From the NCBI GenBank assembly GCA_963724435.1, contig CAVRUN010000015.1, positions 1-64,000 on the forward strand: a stretch of DNA of 64,000 nucleotides. The letters are read 5' to 3'. A program made the position numbers and the translations under genes. This DNA is from AP-15 sp963724435 (GTDB lineage Bacteria; Pseudomonadota; Alphaproteobacteria; ATCC43930; CGMCC-115725). This document shows positions 27,449 to 36,696 of this stretch, in pieces. How positions within the stretch are numbered: the stretch's first letter is position 1; every line of letters starts with the position of its first letter. Under the pieces are notes generated by a model, which searched no databases, was not told the DNA's origin, and saw only the letters and a program-made list of their open reading frames with translations.

Positions 27449-27754
27449 CTAGCGGACGCCTGTTGCGAAACCCTCTGCAGTACTGGCGCCAGCAGGCGGG
27501 CTCACTGCAGCTGCTGCCTGGTAGGCCGAAATATCGAGTTGGTATGCCTGCAGCGGTCCCTCGCATAACGCCGCCTCGTGCGGATGGCGTGACATGCATG
27601 CGTTGTAGGCGCGGACAGCGGGGTCTGCCGGCAAGGCGCAACCGAAGACAAGGATCGCGAGCCCCAATGAGGCGATGGCGCGCTTGACCTGCTCCACCGC
27701 TGGGTCACCGCTCCCCGCCAGTAGCGCGGTGACGCTCTTTAGATCTTGCCGCAT
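27449..27754 (-). CDS. Putative small lipoprotein
   Basis: A 101-residue frame. If translation starts at an internal GTG (VKRAIASLGL, residue 23) the product has a lipoprotein signal, LAILVFGCALP, with Cys as the acylation site; the longer form from ATG 27754 would bury this. The mature part (AVRAYNACMSRHPHEAALCE) has two further Cys that could pair. It precedes an OmpA-type lipoprotein gene on the same strand. Function unknown. Confidence 0.45.
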   Translation of the reverse strand: MRQDLKSVTALLAGSGDPAVEQVKRAIASLGLAILVFGCALPADPAVRAYNACMSRHPHEAALCEGPLQAYQLDISAYQAAAAVSPPAGASTAEGFATGVR

Positions 27755-27867
27755 TGTTTAGCTCCTTTTGGACTTGCGGCGCATGTACGCTGCCCAAGCC
27801 CGTTCTCGGTAAGCGCAGGATGACGGTTTGGCCTCTTCGGCGGGGCCGGGGCCGGCTCGCCTCGCGG

Positions 27868-28419
27868 TCAGGCGCCAGGCGCTCCTGGCCCTTGCACGGT
27901 GATGACGATGCGGCGGTTTTTCGCGCGGTCGGCCGGAGTATTGTTCGGGGCTACCGGATGGGTGTCGCCAAACCCCTTGGCGGAGATGATGTTCGGGTCG
28001 ACGCCTTGCGCGACGAGGTAGGTGACGACGTCGCCTGCCCTCCGCGACGACAACGTCAAATTGTCATTAATTCCGGCGCGCTGCAGCTGTCCTCCGACCG
28101 GCTCACCATCGGTGTAGCCGTAGACAACGATCTTGGCGTTCTGCAGTCCGGTGAGCTTTGGGACAATATTGTTGCTGAGCTCGGTTTTGCCCGCGGGGCT
28201 TAGCTGATAGCCGCCCGGTGGGAATAAGAGGTCGCCGGCCTCGACAAAGCTGGCCTCGCGTTGCAGCCCTGTGACCTGCGCTTGGAGCTGCTGGTTCTGG
28301 GTCTGAAGCTGCTGGTTCTGTGACTGCAATGCGTCGTAGTCACTCTTCCATACGCAGCCCGACAACATCAGCGCGGTGAGGGGGACAACCCTCGCCACAG
28401 CCCTCAGCTTCATATTCAT
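27868..28419 (-). CDS. OmpA-family peptidoglycan-binding lipoprotein
   Basis: A 183-residue protein with a lipobox (LTALMLSGCVW), a Gln/Leu-rich coiled coil (DALQSQNQQLQTQNQQLQAQ) and a C-terminal OmpA domain (IVVYGYTDGEPV, LSSRRAGDVVTYLV, GFGDTHPVAPN and the NRRIVI signature that contacts diaminopimelate). It probably ties the outer membrane to peptidoglycan. The layout of lipobox, coiled coil and OmpA domain resembles Lpp-like or PAL-related spacers. It lies after the two AraC genes on the same strand, with about 80 bases separating the nearest. Confidence 0.85.
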   Translation of the reverse strand: MNMKLRAVARVVPLTALMLSGCVWKSDYDALQSQNQQLQTQNQQLQAQVTGLQREASFVEAGDLLFPPGGYQLSPAGKTELSNNIVPKLTGLQNAKIVVYGYTDGEPVGGQLQRAGINDNLTLSSRRAGDVVTYLVAQGVDPNIISAKGFGDTHPVAPNNTPADRAKNRRIVITVQGPGAPGA

Positions 28420-28501
28420 TTGCTAGTCTCCCGCAGGGATTTTTGTTTAATCGGGCGAAGCGCGCCCAGTCGCAAACCTAGAGCCCCTGCTATCCGGCCG
28501 A

Positions 28502-29482
28502 CTATGCAGATTCGGCGAATGTAGGGCCGGGGATTACGAATCCGGGCGGCCGCTGAAGCGTCGCCGAGGGCAACTCGCCAAATTCGGTTCGGTAAACCAC
28601 GGCAAAGCGCCCCGGCTCGGTGAAACCATAACTGGCGGCTATCTCAGCGACGCCTGTCGTCCCCGGATCGGCGTCGCGCAGCGCCAAACGTACTGTCTTT
28701 AGCCGGCGCAGGAGCATATACCGGCTCGGACTAATGGCCAAAAACTCGGTGCAGCACGATCGCAGGGTTCGCTCACTCGCACCAACCAGTGCGCACAACT
28801 CGGGCAATGGCAATTGTCTATGTGGATGCTCTGCCAGCACCTGCTCTAGCCGTGCCATGATCCTGGAGTGACGCGGCCTGGCGATCCCGTCATGCCGGGG
28901 CCGGGCGGCTAGACAAGTGACGAGCTCGTGAATGAGACCCTGTTCGATCGCGCGCGCGACCTCGGGACGCGCCAAAATTCCCGGCCGGGTCTCTGCAAGG
29001 CGGCACGCCTGCGTATGCAGCCGCCGCAGCCGGGCCGCATCGCGCGCGGCCGGGCGCACGATCCGCGCGGCCGTCGGCGGCGAGAGTGGCCTTCCGTTAA
29101 TAGCGCCGCCATATCGTTCGAGAGGCCGTGGCGGCAGTCCCAGCAAGCTCCAGCTGCACGGTCCAGTCGTCCGCTGATGGAACCGCTCGCCGGGACTATG
29201 AAATATGATCTCGTTTGATTGCAGTTGCTGCCCGCCCCAGAGCATCGGCGGATCCGGGCGCGTCGTAAACCCGACAAAAACCAGCGCCGGGTCGAGCGAC
29301 ACATAGGCAATCCGCGACACATCCTCCTCGCTGCGCAGCAGCTGCAGGTGATGAAGTGTCGCCCAAGTCAAGCGGGCGTTGAACGTACCTGGAGAGGTAA
29401 CGAGGAGATCGATCCGCGTCCGGCGCAGGCTCGCCTGGTAATCCTCGGGATCGATAAAGGTGCCCGTGCCGCTTGCCGGCAT
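28502..29482 (-). CDS. AraC family transcriptional regulator
   Basis: A 326-residue regulator. The N-terminal 200 residues are an effector-type domain (TWATLHHLQLLRSEEDVSRI, IIFHSPGERFHQRT). The C-terminal AraC/XylS double helix-turn-helix shows LPELCALVGASERTLRSCC, the SRYMLLRRLKTVRLAL recognition-type helix, and GVAEIAASYGFTEPGRFAVVYR. It is a clear paralogue of the adjacent gene at 29588-30583 (similar length, domain layout and several shared blocks such as RPEVARAIEQ and FGELPS). The N-terminal half resembles regulators of catabolic or oxidative pathways, but the target is unknown. Confidence 0.9.
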   Translation of the reverse strand: MPASGTGTFIDPEDYQASLRRTRIDLLVTSPGTFNARLTWATLHHLQLLRSEEDVSRIAYVSLDPALVFVGFTTRPDPPMLWGGQQLQSNEIIFHSPGERFHQRTTGPCSWSLLGLPPRPLERYGGAINGRPLSPPTAARIVRPAARDAARLRRLHTQACRLAETRPGILARPEVARAIEQGLIHELVTCLAARPRHDGIARPRHSRIMARLEQVLAEHPHRQLPLPELCALVGASERTLRSCCTEFLAISPSRYMLLRRLKTVRLALRDADPGTTGVAEIAASYGFTEPGRFAVVYRTEFGELPSATLQRPPGFVIPGPTFAESA

Positions 29483-29587
29483 TCGCTTTCCTGCATAACA
29501 GTCGGATCAAACCCGCGGACCCGAGCGTCGCGATGCCGACCAAATTGTCGCCAACCGCCCACGATAGGCCCTGCGAACCGCGGCTGA

Positions 29588-30583
29588 CTATGCAGATCCC
29601 GGCAACTGCCAGGGCGAGCCGATATTTTTTTGCGGTTGCGGGTCGGGCGGCCGCCGCAGCGTTGTCGACGGCGACTCCCCAAATAGCGAGCGATACGCTA
29701 CCGCGAACCGCCCCAACTCCCAGAAACCATAGCTGGTCGCAACCTTGGTCACACTCGTCGCAGCCGTATCGGTTGCTCGCAGGTCCCGGCGGGCCAGATG
29801 CATGCGCCGCAACCACAAATAGCGTGTCGGACTCATGCCTAAATGCTCCTGGCAGCAGGCGCGTAGCGTTCTTTCCGATGCTCCCACAGTAGAACAGAGT
29901 TCCGCCGTATACAGTGTCTGATCGGGGTTTGACTCCAACAGCTGTTCAAATCGCCGCATAACCGCCGCATGGCGGCGCAGGGCGCTGCTCGTCTCGGCGG
30001 CCTCTCCACCACCGATACACCATACCATTGCATGCAGAAGACTCTGCTCTATCGCCCGAGCTACTTCGGGTTGCACCAGAATGTCAGGGGCGGTCTTGGC
30101 GAGGTGGCCGGCGGCTTCATGAAGACTTGATAAAAGCGACATAGCTTGCAGCGCTGGTCTAATACAGCACGTGTCGGATGGTGCCAGCACCACACGACCG
30201 GTGATTGCATACCCGGCGGCCGCAAGATCCTCTTGCGTCAGCGACATCGTACCCCATCGCAAGCCCGCCGCGGTTCGCTGATGTCCGACCGAACCCAAGC
30301 CGAACACCAGAATTCTGCCCTGCGGCAATTCCATACCGTCCACGTATTCGGGTGGATTTTGACCGGTCGGGAACAAAATCGCGACCCGGTTTCCGATCGC
30401 GACACTATGGATCCGCGCCAGGCTTTCCTCGCCGCGAAGCATCCATACCCGGTTCAGATCGATACGGGTTAGCTCGGCCCGGAAGTTGCCGCGCGCGGTG
30501 ACAACACCATCCACCTGCGCGTTCCGGACGGCGGCATAAAACGCATCGGGGTCGGTAAAGGTCAGAACGGCGCTGTTCGGCAT
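29588..30583 (-). CDS. AraC family transcriptional regulator (paralogue)
   Basis: A 331-residue regulator with an N-terminal sensing domain (WMLRGEESLARIHSVAIGN, LPQGRILVFGLGSVGHQRT) and a C-terminal double helix-turn-helix (LCSTVGASERTLRACCQEHL, SPTRYLWLRRMHLARRDL, VTKVATSYGFWELGRFAVAYR). Start ATG 30583 follows an AAAGTCCCTGC region. The gap to the second AraC gene is about 105 bases. The pair is most simply a tandem duplication that has diverged. The divergent broken solute-binding protein gene begins 267 bases away and may have been a former target. Confidence 0.9.
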   Translation of the reverse strand: MPNSAVLTFTDPDAFYAAVRNAQVDGVVTARGNFRAELTRIDLNRVWMLRGEESLARIHSVAIGNRVAILFPTGQNPPEYVDGMELPQGRILVFGLGSVGHQRTAAGLRWGTMSLTQEDLAAAGYAITGRVVLAPSDTCCIRPALQAMSLLSSLHEAAGHLAKTAPDILVQPEVARAIEQSLLHAMVWCIGGGEAAETSSALRRHAAVMRRFEQLLESNPDQTLYTAELCSTVGASERTLRACCQEHLGMSPTRYLWLRRMHLARRDLRATDTAATSVTKVATSYGFWELGRFAVAYRSLFGESPSTTLRRPPDPQPQKNIGSPWQLPGSA

Positions 30584-30849
30584 ATTTAAAGTCCCTGCTT
30601 ATTTTTTAAGCTGAGAAGATGCCCGGAGAGCCGGCGTGATCTCCACGGGCTGTCCGCGCCGCGTTGCAAACCGAGAATTTATCCTATTTTAGTCCGAAAT
30701 CGATGACGGTTATATGATGCGCGGTCGGCGGTCGGCCGCTGAAGCCGCGCAAACTACGCCCAACGATTCAACCGAGCGCGTCGTAGTCGCCATTCCGCCT
30801 GAGCGAAATTAGGCGATGTCTGCGAAGACGGCGCCGGGAGTTAGGGAAA

Positions 30850-31987
30850 ATGCGGAGAATATCGGCGTTTCTCAGCGTCCTGCTTTGCGCCGCCGCTCTG
30901 TTAACCACAATCGTGGCCGCTGCGCAAACCGAACGGCTGATCTTTTTGTCGACGCAACTGCGCCCAATCGAGGAGGCGCAGAAGATGCGCAATATTATTC
31001 TCAGGAATTCTCAAGGGGAGGTCGATTACATTACCGAGCAGCCTTCGCAGTTTTCGACGCGCATTGAGGCAGAGCGAGAGAGCGGCGCGCATACGATTAA
31101 TGTGGTCGGCGCGCTCCACGGTGAGCTCGAGCCGCTCGAGCGGCGGGGCGCATTAGTTCCTCTCGATGATCTGGCCGCCAAGCTAACAGGTCGCAACATC
31201 CCGGACTCGCTGATAGCCCTCGGTAAATTTGGCACCGCGCACCAGCTCTATATCCCGTGGATGCAGGCGAGCTACATTATGGTCGCAACAAAAAGGCGCT
31301 CCCTTATCTGCCTGCTGGAGCAGACATCAACGCGCTCAGTTACGATCAGCTCGCCGGGCAGGCCAGCACGCTCCAGCGGAAGACCGGTAAGCGCCTGGTC
31401 GGCTTTCCGGCCGGTCCGCAAGGGCTGGTGCACCGCTTCTGTGAGGGCTACCTCTACCCGTCCTACACCGGCGGCGTCGTGGTTCCGTTCCGCTCGGCGA
31501 CGGCCGCAACAATGTGGACCCAGTTCGCATCGTTATGGAAGAGCGTCAATCCGAACTCGACAAGCTATAATTTCATGCAGCAGCCACTGCTCTCCGGCGA
31601 TGTCTGGATCGGCTTCGACCACGTTGCCCGCGTGCTCGACGCGCTGCGCCAAAGACCGGGCGAGTTCATCGCATTCCCCGCTCCCGCCGGCCCCAAGGGG
31701 CGGGGGTACATGTCGGTGCTCGCCGGGCTCGCTGTGTTGAAAGGCGCGCCCGACATTAATGGTGCGGTGGAGCTGATCGATTATCTGACCCAGCCCGAGC
31801 CGCAGATCGCCACCGTTCGCAGCGTCGGGTTTTTCCCGGTGGTGAAAGAGGAGTTACCGACCGACCTCGAACCTGGCGTGAAGTTGGCCGTAGCGAGGCG
31901 CTCGATCGTTTGCTCGACCTCGGTCTGGCTCGCTACACCTCAACCCGTACAGCTCGGCGCTCGCGCGAGGATTGGTCGGCTGTCTGA
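30850..31987 (+). pseudogene. Extracellular solute-binding protein (ABC-type), frameshifted
   Basis: ATG 30850 begins a signal peptide (AFLSVLLCAAALLTTIVAAA) followed by a family-1 solute-binding protein (GEVDYITEQPSQFSTRIEAE, NVVGALHGELEPLERRGAL). Near 31285-31288 one base is missing (expected MVANKKALPYLP), and the continuing frame over 31257-31880 reads SYDQLAGQASTLQRKTGKRL and DVWIGFDHVARVLDALRQ. A second shift near 31885-31895 would be needed for the expected C-terminus, which reads SEALDRLLDLGLARY in the third frame and stops at about 31987. No permease or ATPase genes follow, so the transporter is missing as well as broken. Confidence 0.75.
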
Positions 31988-32257
31988 TCGCGATTTCGAT
32001 CATAAGTTTGGTTTCCGGTCCGTTCTAGCCGCTGGGTAAGTCGCTCCGATACCTGAATACGGCTCCAAGGGTATTATCTACGCTATTCTACCTTTCCGTT
32101 CCCGTTTCTTCTCGCATCATCTTGCACATTGCAAAAAGTTCTGCTTCTTGGGTTTTCAGGCACGATTACACCAAAATTACACCATTGACCTTTTCCAGGG
32201 TCTCGCATTAACCACTGAGTTGGGTCCGTTTTCCAGATTTTCCAATAGTCTATACCC
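31988..32257. other. Intergenic stretch next to tRNA-Cys
   Basis: No supported gene. This is the 3' flank of tRNA-Cys on its strand; it contains the direct repeat GGTGTAAT (complement of ATTACACC, twice within 32164-32184). tRNA 3' ends are common integration sites, but no integrase frame was found here. Confidence 0.35.
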
Positions 32258-32331
32258 TGGAGGCCGGAAGCGGAATCGAACCGCTGTACGAGGATTTGCA
32301 GTCCTCTGCATAACCACTCTGCCATCCGGCC
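32258..32331 (-). tRNA. tRNA-Cys (GCA)
   Basis: Read on the minus strand, the acceptor stem GGCCGGA pairs with TCCGGCC and is followed by discriminator T and encoded CCA. The anticodon loop reads ACTGCAAAT with anticodon GCA, and the T arm contains GGTTCGATTCC. The D arm (GCAGAGTGGTTATGC) is normal. The gene looks intact, 74 nt with CCA. Confidence 0.95.
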
Positions 32332-32463
32332 AGCACGGCCCCATATAGGCGCGCCTCGCGCATACGGTCAAGCACCGCACCGACCGACGCTGGATGTCCT
32401 GCCGCAGCCAGGAATACCAAGATCTATTTTCTATCGCAAATTATCGCGGGCATTGGTCAGAGG

Positions 32464-33228
32464 CTAATTCCTCGGCCGGCGGCGGGCGCCCAAGAAAAAC
32501 GGCACACGGCCGGCGCCGCGCGCTTTTTGTTCATAACGGGTGGGTGGCCAATCCGCGGGCCGCACCCGCCAATCGGCTGGTCGCCGGGCCAGCCATTCAA
32601 AGGCGGGCTGGCTGGTGACCCGCTCCAGCATCCACGCAAAATACTCGGCATCGTCGGTGGCGAGGCGCAATTCGGCCCCGTCGCGCATTATCCGCGCTAA
32701 CTGATCGAGGGTCTCAGTCGAGACAATCCGCCTCTTATGGTGCCGCGCCTTTGGCCAAGGATCCGGAAACAGGATAAAAACACGGTCGATAGAGTGGGGT
32801 GTTAATGCGGCGATAAGCTCGCGTGCATCGTCGGCAAAAAGCCGGATATTGGCCAGTTGCCGCCGCGCGATATCGCCAAGCAGTTTGGCGACCCCGTTTT
32901 CGAAGACTTCGCTACCTATGAGCCCGAAATCAGGGTGGGCTTCGGCTTGCGCAGCGAGGTGCTCGCCGGCGCCAAAACCGATTTCGACCCAGATCGACCG
33001 AACCGAGACAGCGAACAACTGTGTCGGATCGATCTCGCCCGATGGCGGAAGTTCGATTGCCAGCTTCGGCAACAACCGTTCGACCAGGATCTGCTGAGCG
33101 GGGCGCAGCCGACGCCCGCGCTTGCGCCCGTAGAGACGGTTAGCGTGGGACCGCCCCTCGTCCCTGAGGGAATCAGAAGGCGCGTCGCAATTCGTCGACG
33201 AGATCGAGCTTCTCCCAGGAAAAGCCGC
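32464..33228 (-). CDS. trmB: tRNA (guanine-N7-)-methyltransferase
   Basis: TrmB methylates G46 of tRNA using SAM. Seen are RLYGRKRGRRLRPAQQ near the start, IWVEIGFGAGEHLAAQAEAH (SAM-binding motif I), LFADDARELI, and FILFPDPWPKARHHKRRIV, the signature catalytic and tRNA-binding segment. The frame is open into metK, and after the metK stop there is no ATG, GTG or TTG before the conserved region. The nearest ATG, at 33228, overlaps metK by about 55 bases and is used here with reservation. It is downstream of metK, which makes its methyl donor. Confidence 0.88.
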   Translation of the reverse strand, partial: AAFPGRSSISSTNCDAPSDSLRDEGRSHANRLYGRKRGRRLRPAQQILVERLLPKLAIELPPSGEIDPTQLFAVSVRSIWVEIGFGAGEHLAAQAEAHPDFGLIGSEVFENGVAKLLGDIARRQLANIRLFADDARELIAALTPHSIDRVFILFPDPWPKARHHKRRIVSTETLDQLARIMRDGAELRLATDDAEYFAWMLERVTSQPAFEWLARRPADWRVRPADWPPTRYEQKARGAGRVPFFLGARRRPRN

Positions 33229-34333
33229 CATCGGGATCAGGGGTTCGTCCAAAATGCCCATAGGACGAAGTGCGCGTGTAGATCGGCTTGTTAAGCCCGA
33301 GATGAGTGCGGATGCCGCGTGGCGAAAGATCCATCAGCTCCTGCAAGATGCGCCCGAGCTTGTCCTCGTCGACCGCACCTTGAGTGTCGACATAAAAGGA
33401 CAATGGCTTCGCGACACCGATCGCGTAGGCGACTTGGATCGTACAGCGCTCAGCCAGTCCGGCGCCGACAACGTTCTTGGCGAGGTAGCGCGCCGCATAG
33501 GCGGCCGAGCGATCCACTTTGGTCGGGTCCTTGCCCGAGAACGCGCCACCGCCATGTGGCGCTGCCCCGCCATACGTATCGACGATGATTTTGCGGCCGG
33601 TAACGCCGGCATCGCCATCGGGCCCGCCAATCACAAAAACCCCCGTCGGATTGACGAGAAAGTTCTGCTCGTCACACATCCAGCCATCGGGCAGGGTCGA
33701 GACGACATAAGGGCGGATGATCTCGCGCACCTCATCCTGGTCGATCCGATCGGAATGCTGAATTGAGACGACAACCTTGGTCGCCCTCACCGGTTTGCCA
33801 GCCTCGTACTGCAGCGTGACCTGGCTCTTGGCATCGGGGCCAAGAAGCGGGGTGTTGCCAGAATGACGTGCCTCGGACAGCGCGCGCAGCATCGCATGGG
33901 CATAAAAGATCGGCGCCGGCATCAAGGCCGGGGTCTCGTTGCAGGCATAGCCAAACATCATTCCCTGGTCGCCGGCGCCCTCATCCTTGTTGCCCGACGC
34001 ATCGACGCCCTGAGCGATATTTGCCGACTGGCCGTGGATGTGGCATTTGATCGCCGCCCGCTCCCAATGAAAATTTTCCTGCTCGTAGCCGATGTCCCGG
34101 ATCGCCCGGCGCGCCACTTCGATCAGCTGTTCGCCGGTAATCGCGGCGGGCCCACGAACCTCCCCCGCGAGGACGACGCGATTGGTCGTGACCAAAGTCT
34201 CGACACCGCAGCGGGCCTCGGGTTCAGCGGCGAGATAGGTGTCGACGATCGCATCGGAAATCCGGTCGCAGATCTTATCGGGATGACCCTCGGAGACGGA
34301 TTCGCTAGTGAACACAAAATTCTGTTTCGCCAA
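33173..34333 (-). CDS. metK: S-adenosylmethionine synthase
   Basis: MetK makes SAM from methionine and ATP. Seen are FTSESVSEGHPDKICDRISD near the N-terminus, the GAGDQGMMFGYA hexapeptide region, and GGGAFSGKDPTKVDRSAAY for the P-loop-like phosphate site; length 386 is normal. The start is taken as TTG 34333 because AGGAGGGG lies 7 bases before it and translation there gives MAKQNFVFTSESV, the family N-terminus. The longer frame back to 34354 would include the ribosome site. The stop overlaps the trmB reading frame. I looked for a SAM riboswitch in the 118 bases upstream and could not support one. Confidence 0.95.
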   Translation of the reverse strand: MAKQNFVFTSESVSEGHPDKICDRISDAIVDTYLAAEPEARCGVETLVTTNRVVLAGEVRGPAAITGEQLIEVARRAIRDIGYEQENFHWERAAIKCHIHGQSANIAQGVDASGNKDEGAGDQGMMFGYACNETPALMPAPIFYAHAMLRALSEARHSGNTPLLGPDAKSQVTLQYEAGKPVRATKVVVSIQHSDRIDQDEVREIIRPYVVSTLPDGWMCDEQNFLVNPTGVFVIGGPDGDAGVTGRKIIVDTYGGAAPHGGGAFSGKDPTKVDRSAAYAARYLAKNVVGAGLAERCTIQVAYAIGVAKPLSFYVDTQGAVDEDKLGRILQELMDLSPRGIRTHLGLNKPIYTRTSSYGHFGRTPDPDGGFSWEKLDLVDELRRAF

Positions 34334-34451
34334 GGGATTACCCCTCCTGCGCAATGAGCGATGAGGCCAATGCCGCGCCGTTGATGCAGTCTCGGGAGAC
34401 GAGCGTCAACCCCCGATTCTCATCGCACCTGTTTGTTCGCGAGCTTCGCGA

Positions 34452-34952
34452 TCAGAGATGGCGGCTATTTTCTGGCGGACGTTCGTTGCCGGTGGCGAGC
34501 GCCTTGGCAAGATCGAAGAGCCGTCGGCGGATCGTTGGATCATCGATCCGATAATATGCGCTGATCAACTCGACGGTTTCACGCTTGCGCAACGGATCGG
34601 AATCAAATCCCTCAGCGGGCGGTTCGGCGAAGCCGGCGGGGATCGCGGGTGCGCGCACCGGGTCCATGTCGTCAAAGAAAAACGAAACAGGGACGTCGAG
34701 TACCCGGCTCAAATCATGCAACCGGCTCGCGCCAATTCGATTGGCGCCCCGTTCATATTTCTGAACCTGCTGAAAGGTCAGCCCAATGGCTTCGCCGAGT
34801 TTTTCCTGACTTAGGCCGAGCATATTCCGCCGCAACCGCACCCGCGAGCCAACATGGACATCGATCGGGTTCGGCTTGTCGCCCTTCTGGCGGCCGGGCC
34901 GACGGGGCTGTTGCTGGATCGCCACTGGGGAGGACCACTTTGCCGATAACAA
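34452..34952 (-). CDS. XRE-family transcriptional regulator
   Basis: A 166-residue protein with a helix-turn-helix near the N-terminus (GSRVRLRRNMLGLSQEKLGE, then TFQQVQKYERGANRIGASRL) followed by a C-terminal extension (SFFFDDMD, ELISAYYRIDDPTIRRRLFD). This regulator between lnt and metK recurs in alphaproteobacterial genomes; it is presumed to regulate locally, but targets are not deduced here. The N-terminal 30 residues are basic and Pro-rich. Confidence 0.88.
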   Translation of the reverse strand: MLSAKWSSPVAIQQQPRRPGRQKGDKPNPIDVHVGSRVRLRRNMLGLSQEKLGEAIGLTFQQVQKYERGANRIGASRLHDLSRVLDVPVSFFFDDMDPVRAPAIPAGFAEPPAEGFDSDPLRKRETVELISAYYRIDDPTIRRRLFDLAKALATGNERPPENSRHL

Positions 34953-35039
34953 TTCGTTAGCTTTTTAGAATGCCCGCCCTCGCCAGTCAAGGTGAAGCTT
35001 CAACTTTTAATAATCTGTTGCAACCTGAAGCGGTAGAAC

Positions 35040-36656
35040 TCACCGCAAGCGAAGCACTACTGGAATGGCCGCGAGGATCAGCAGTACGAGCAACATCCAG
35101 TTGCCGGCCCAGGCGTAGGGGGTCCGGGACATGGGCCCAGGCAGTGCGCTATCGATATAGCCGATAGCGTCGAGATTGGTGCGCGCTAGAACCCGGCCGA
35201 CCGGGTCGACGACGGCGCTGATGCCATTATTGGCAACTCGCACCAAGGGCAGTCCTTCCTCGACGGCACGCGTCCGGGCGATCGCAAAATGCTGATACGG
35301 CCCTGAACTGCGCCCATACCAGGCGTCGTTGGTGACATTCAGCAGCCAAGCCGGGCGATTGCTCTCATCGACGATCGCCCCCGGGAAAATCGCTTCATAG
35401 CAAATCAGCGGGGCGAAAGGCGGAAGACCAGGGAGATCGATGGTTTGCGGCCCGGCGCCTGCACTTAGGTCCATGGTGCCGGAAGTGATCTTGGTGATCG
35501 GCAGCAGATCGCGGAACGGCACGTATTCACCAAACGGGACGAGGTGCGCTTTATCGTAATGGGCAGCGATATCGCCATGATCATTGACCGCCTCGATACT
35601 GTTCCAGATCTTTTCGATCGGAGCCGGAGGCGGGTTCGCGCGCAACACGCCGGTAATCAGATAACCGCCTTTCGGTACGATCGCTGAAAGGGCATCGCGC
35701 GCCGGCCTATCGCGGCCAAGCAGAAAGGGCGTCGCGGCCTCGGGCCACAGGATGGCGTTCAAACGGTCGCGAGTGACCGCACCGCTGAGATCGATCAGGC
35801 GGCGAAAGTTGTTCTGTTCCGCGGTAGGCTGCCATTTCAGGCTTTGCGGGATCGAGGGCTGGACCAAGCGCAACCAGGTGTGAGTCAGCACCGTTGGGGC
35901 GCTGGCGAGGCGGATCGCGCCGCCCGTCGCCGGCACCAGGATCAACAGCCCGCCCACGATCGCCGGGGCCCAGCGGCGGGCAATCGCCATCGGTCGCGTC
36001 CGCGGGCTACCGAGCAGCGCCAATAAAGACGCGGCCAGCACTGTCACAAAGCTGAGGCCGTAGATCCCAACCACGGCGACGCTCTGCAAAACGGCGATCG
36101 CTCCCGGAAAGCCGCCGGACCAGGCATAGCCGATCAGGTTCCAGGGAAGGCCGGTAAATGCATGGCCACGCGCCCATTCACCGATGCTCCACGCGATAGC
36201 AAAAGCGAAAACACGCGCGGGCGGCGGCAGATGCAGGTATCGGGTGAGGAGGCTGGTGGCGAGCAGCGCCAATCCGACATAAATCGAAAATCCGGCCGGC
36301 AAGCCAGCCGCCGCGAACGGGACCAGCCACCAAAAGCGGTCGATATCGACAAAAAGCGCCGCGGCGATCCAGTAAAGGCCAGCGAGAAAGAAGCCGAACC
36401 CAAACACCCAGCCTAGGCGAAACGAAGCACCCGCGGTGACGCTGCCATCATCGAGCCATAACAAGCCGGGGAAGGCGACCGCCAACAGCGGTGTCAAATC
36501 GAAGGGTGGCATCGTTGCCGCGGTGACAACGCCGAGCAGAAAAGCCAGCCCATAGCGGCGCAAGCCAGTCAGTGCCGCGACGTCTTGCGCTAGCCGGCAC
36601 AGCGGCGTATCGACGCGAGAACCCGGCCGAATGCGGTAGATTACAGAGTCAGGCAC
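35040..36656 (-). CDS. lnt: Apolipoprotein N-acyltransferase
   Basis: Lnt adds the third acyl chain to lipoproteins in the inner membrane. The 538-residue protein has about six N-terminal membrane segments (FLLGVVTAATMPPFDL, FFLAGLYWIAAALF) and a nitrilase domain with the catalytic triad Glu (AILWPEAATPF), Lys (DKAHLVPFGEYVPF) and Cys (LICYEAIFP). A C-terminal membrane segment follows. The annotated GTG start (36656) lies in the third copy of a tandem repeat (see 36649-36696); the true start may be slightly downstream. It is directly downstream of corC, as in many proteobacteria. Confidence 0.93.
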   Translation of the reverse strand: MPDSVIYRIRPGSRVDTPLCRLAQDVAALTGLRRYGLAFLLGVVTAATMPPFDLTPLLAVAFPGLLWLDDGSVTAGASFRLGWVFGFGFFLAGLYWIAAALFVDIDRFWWLVPFAAAGLPAGFSIYVGLALLATSLLTRYLHLPPPARVFAFAIAWSIGEWARGHAFTGLPWNLIGYAWSGGFPGAIAVLQSVAVVGIYGLSFVTVLAASLLALLGSPRTRPMAIARRWAPAIVGGLLILVPATGGAIRLASAPTVLTHTWLRLVQPSIPQSLKWQPTAEQNNFRRLIDLSGAVTRDRLNAILWPEAATPFLLGRDRPARDALSAIVPKGGYLITGVLRANPPPAPIEKIWNSIEAVNDHGDIAAHYDKAHLVPFGEYVPFRDLLPITKITSGTMDLSAGAGPQTIDLPGLPPFAPLICYEAIFPGAIVDESNRPAWLLNVTNDAWYGRSSGPYQHFAIARTRAVEEGLPLVRVANNGISAVVDPVGRVLARTNLDAIGYIDSALPGPMSRTPYAWAGNWMLLVLLILAAIPVVLRLR

Positions 36657-36696
36657 TATTTTCGGGATCAGGCACTATTTTGCGGGGTCAGGCACT
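36649..36696. repeat. Tandem repeat at the corC-lnt junction
   Basis: The sequence TCAGGCACTATTTT occurs at 36649 and 36668, and its first nine bases again at 36688, with period about 19-20. On the minus strand each unit contains AGTGCCTGA; the copy at 36688-36696 supplies the corC stop and the copy at 36649-36657 supplies the lnt GTG. It looks like slipped-strand duplication of a corC 3' end. Confidence 0.75.

Noticed and set aside
32083..32257. Possible att site scar at the tRNA-Cys 3' end
   Set aside because: A short GGTGTAAT repeat exists, but no integrase frame or distant copy of the tRNA end was found.
34334..34451. Possible SAM riboswitch before metK
   Set aside because: I could not fit a known SAM-binding consensus to the sequence by eye; a covariance search would be decisive.
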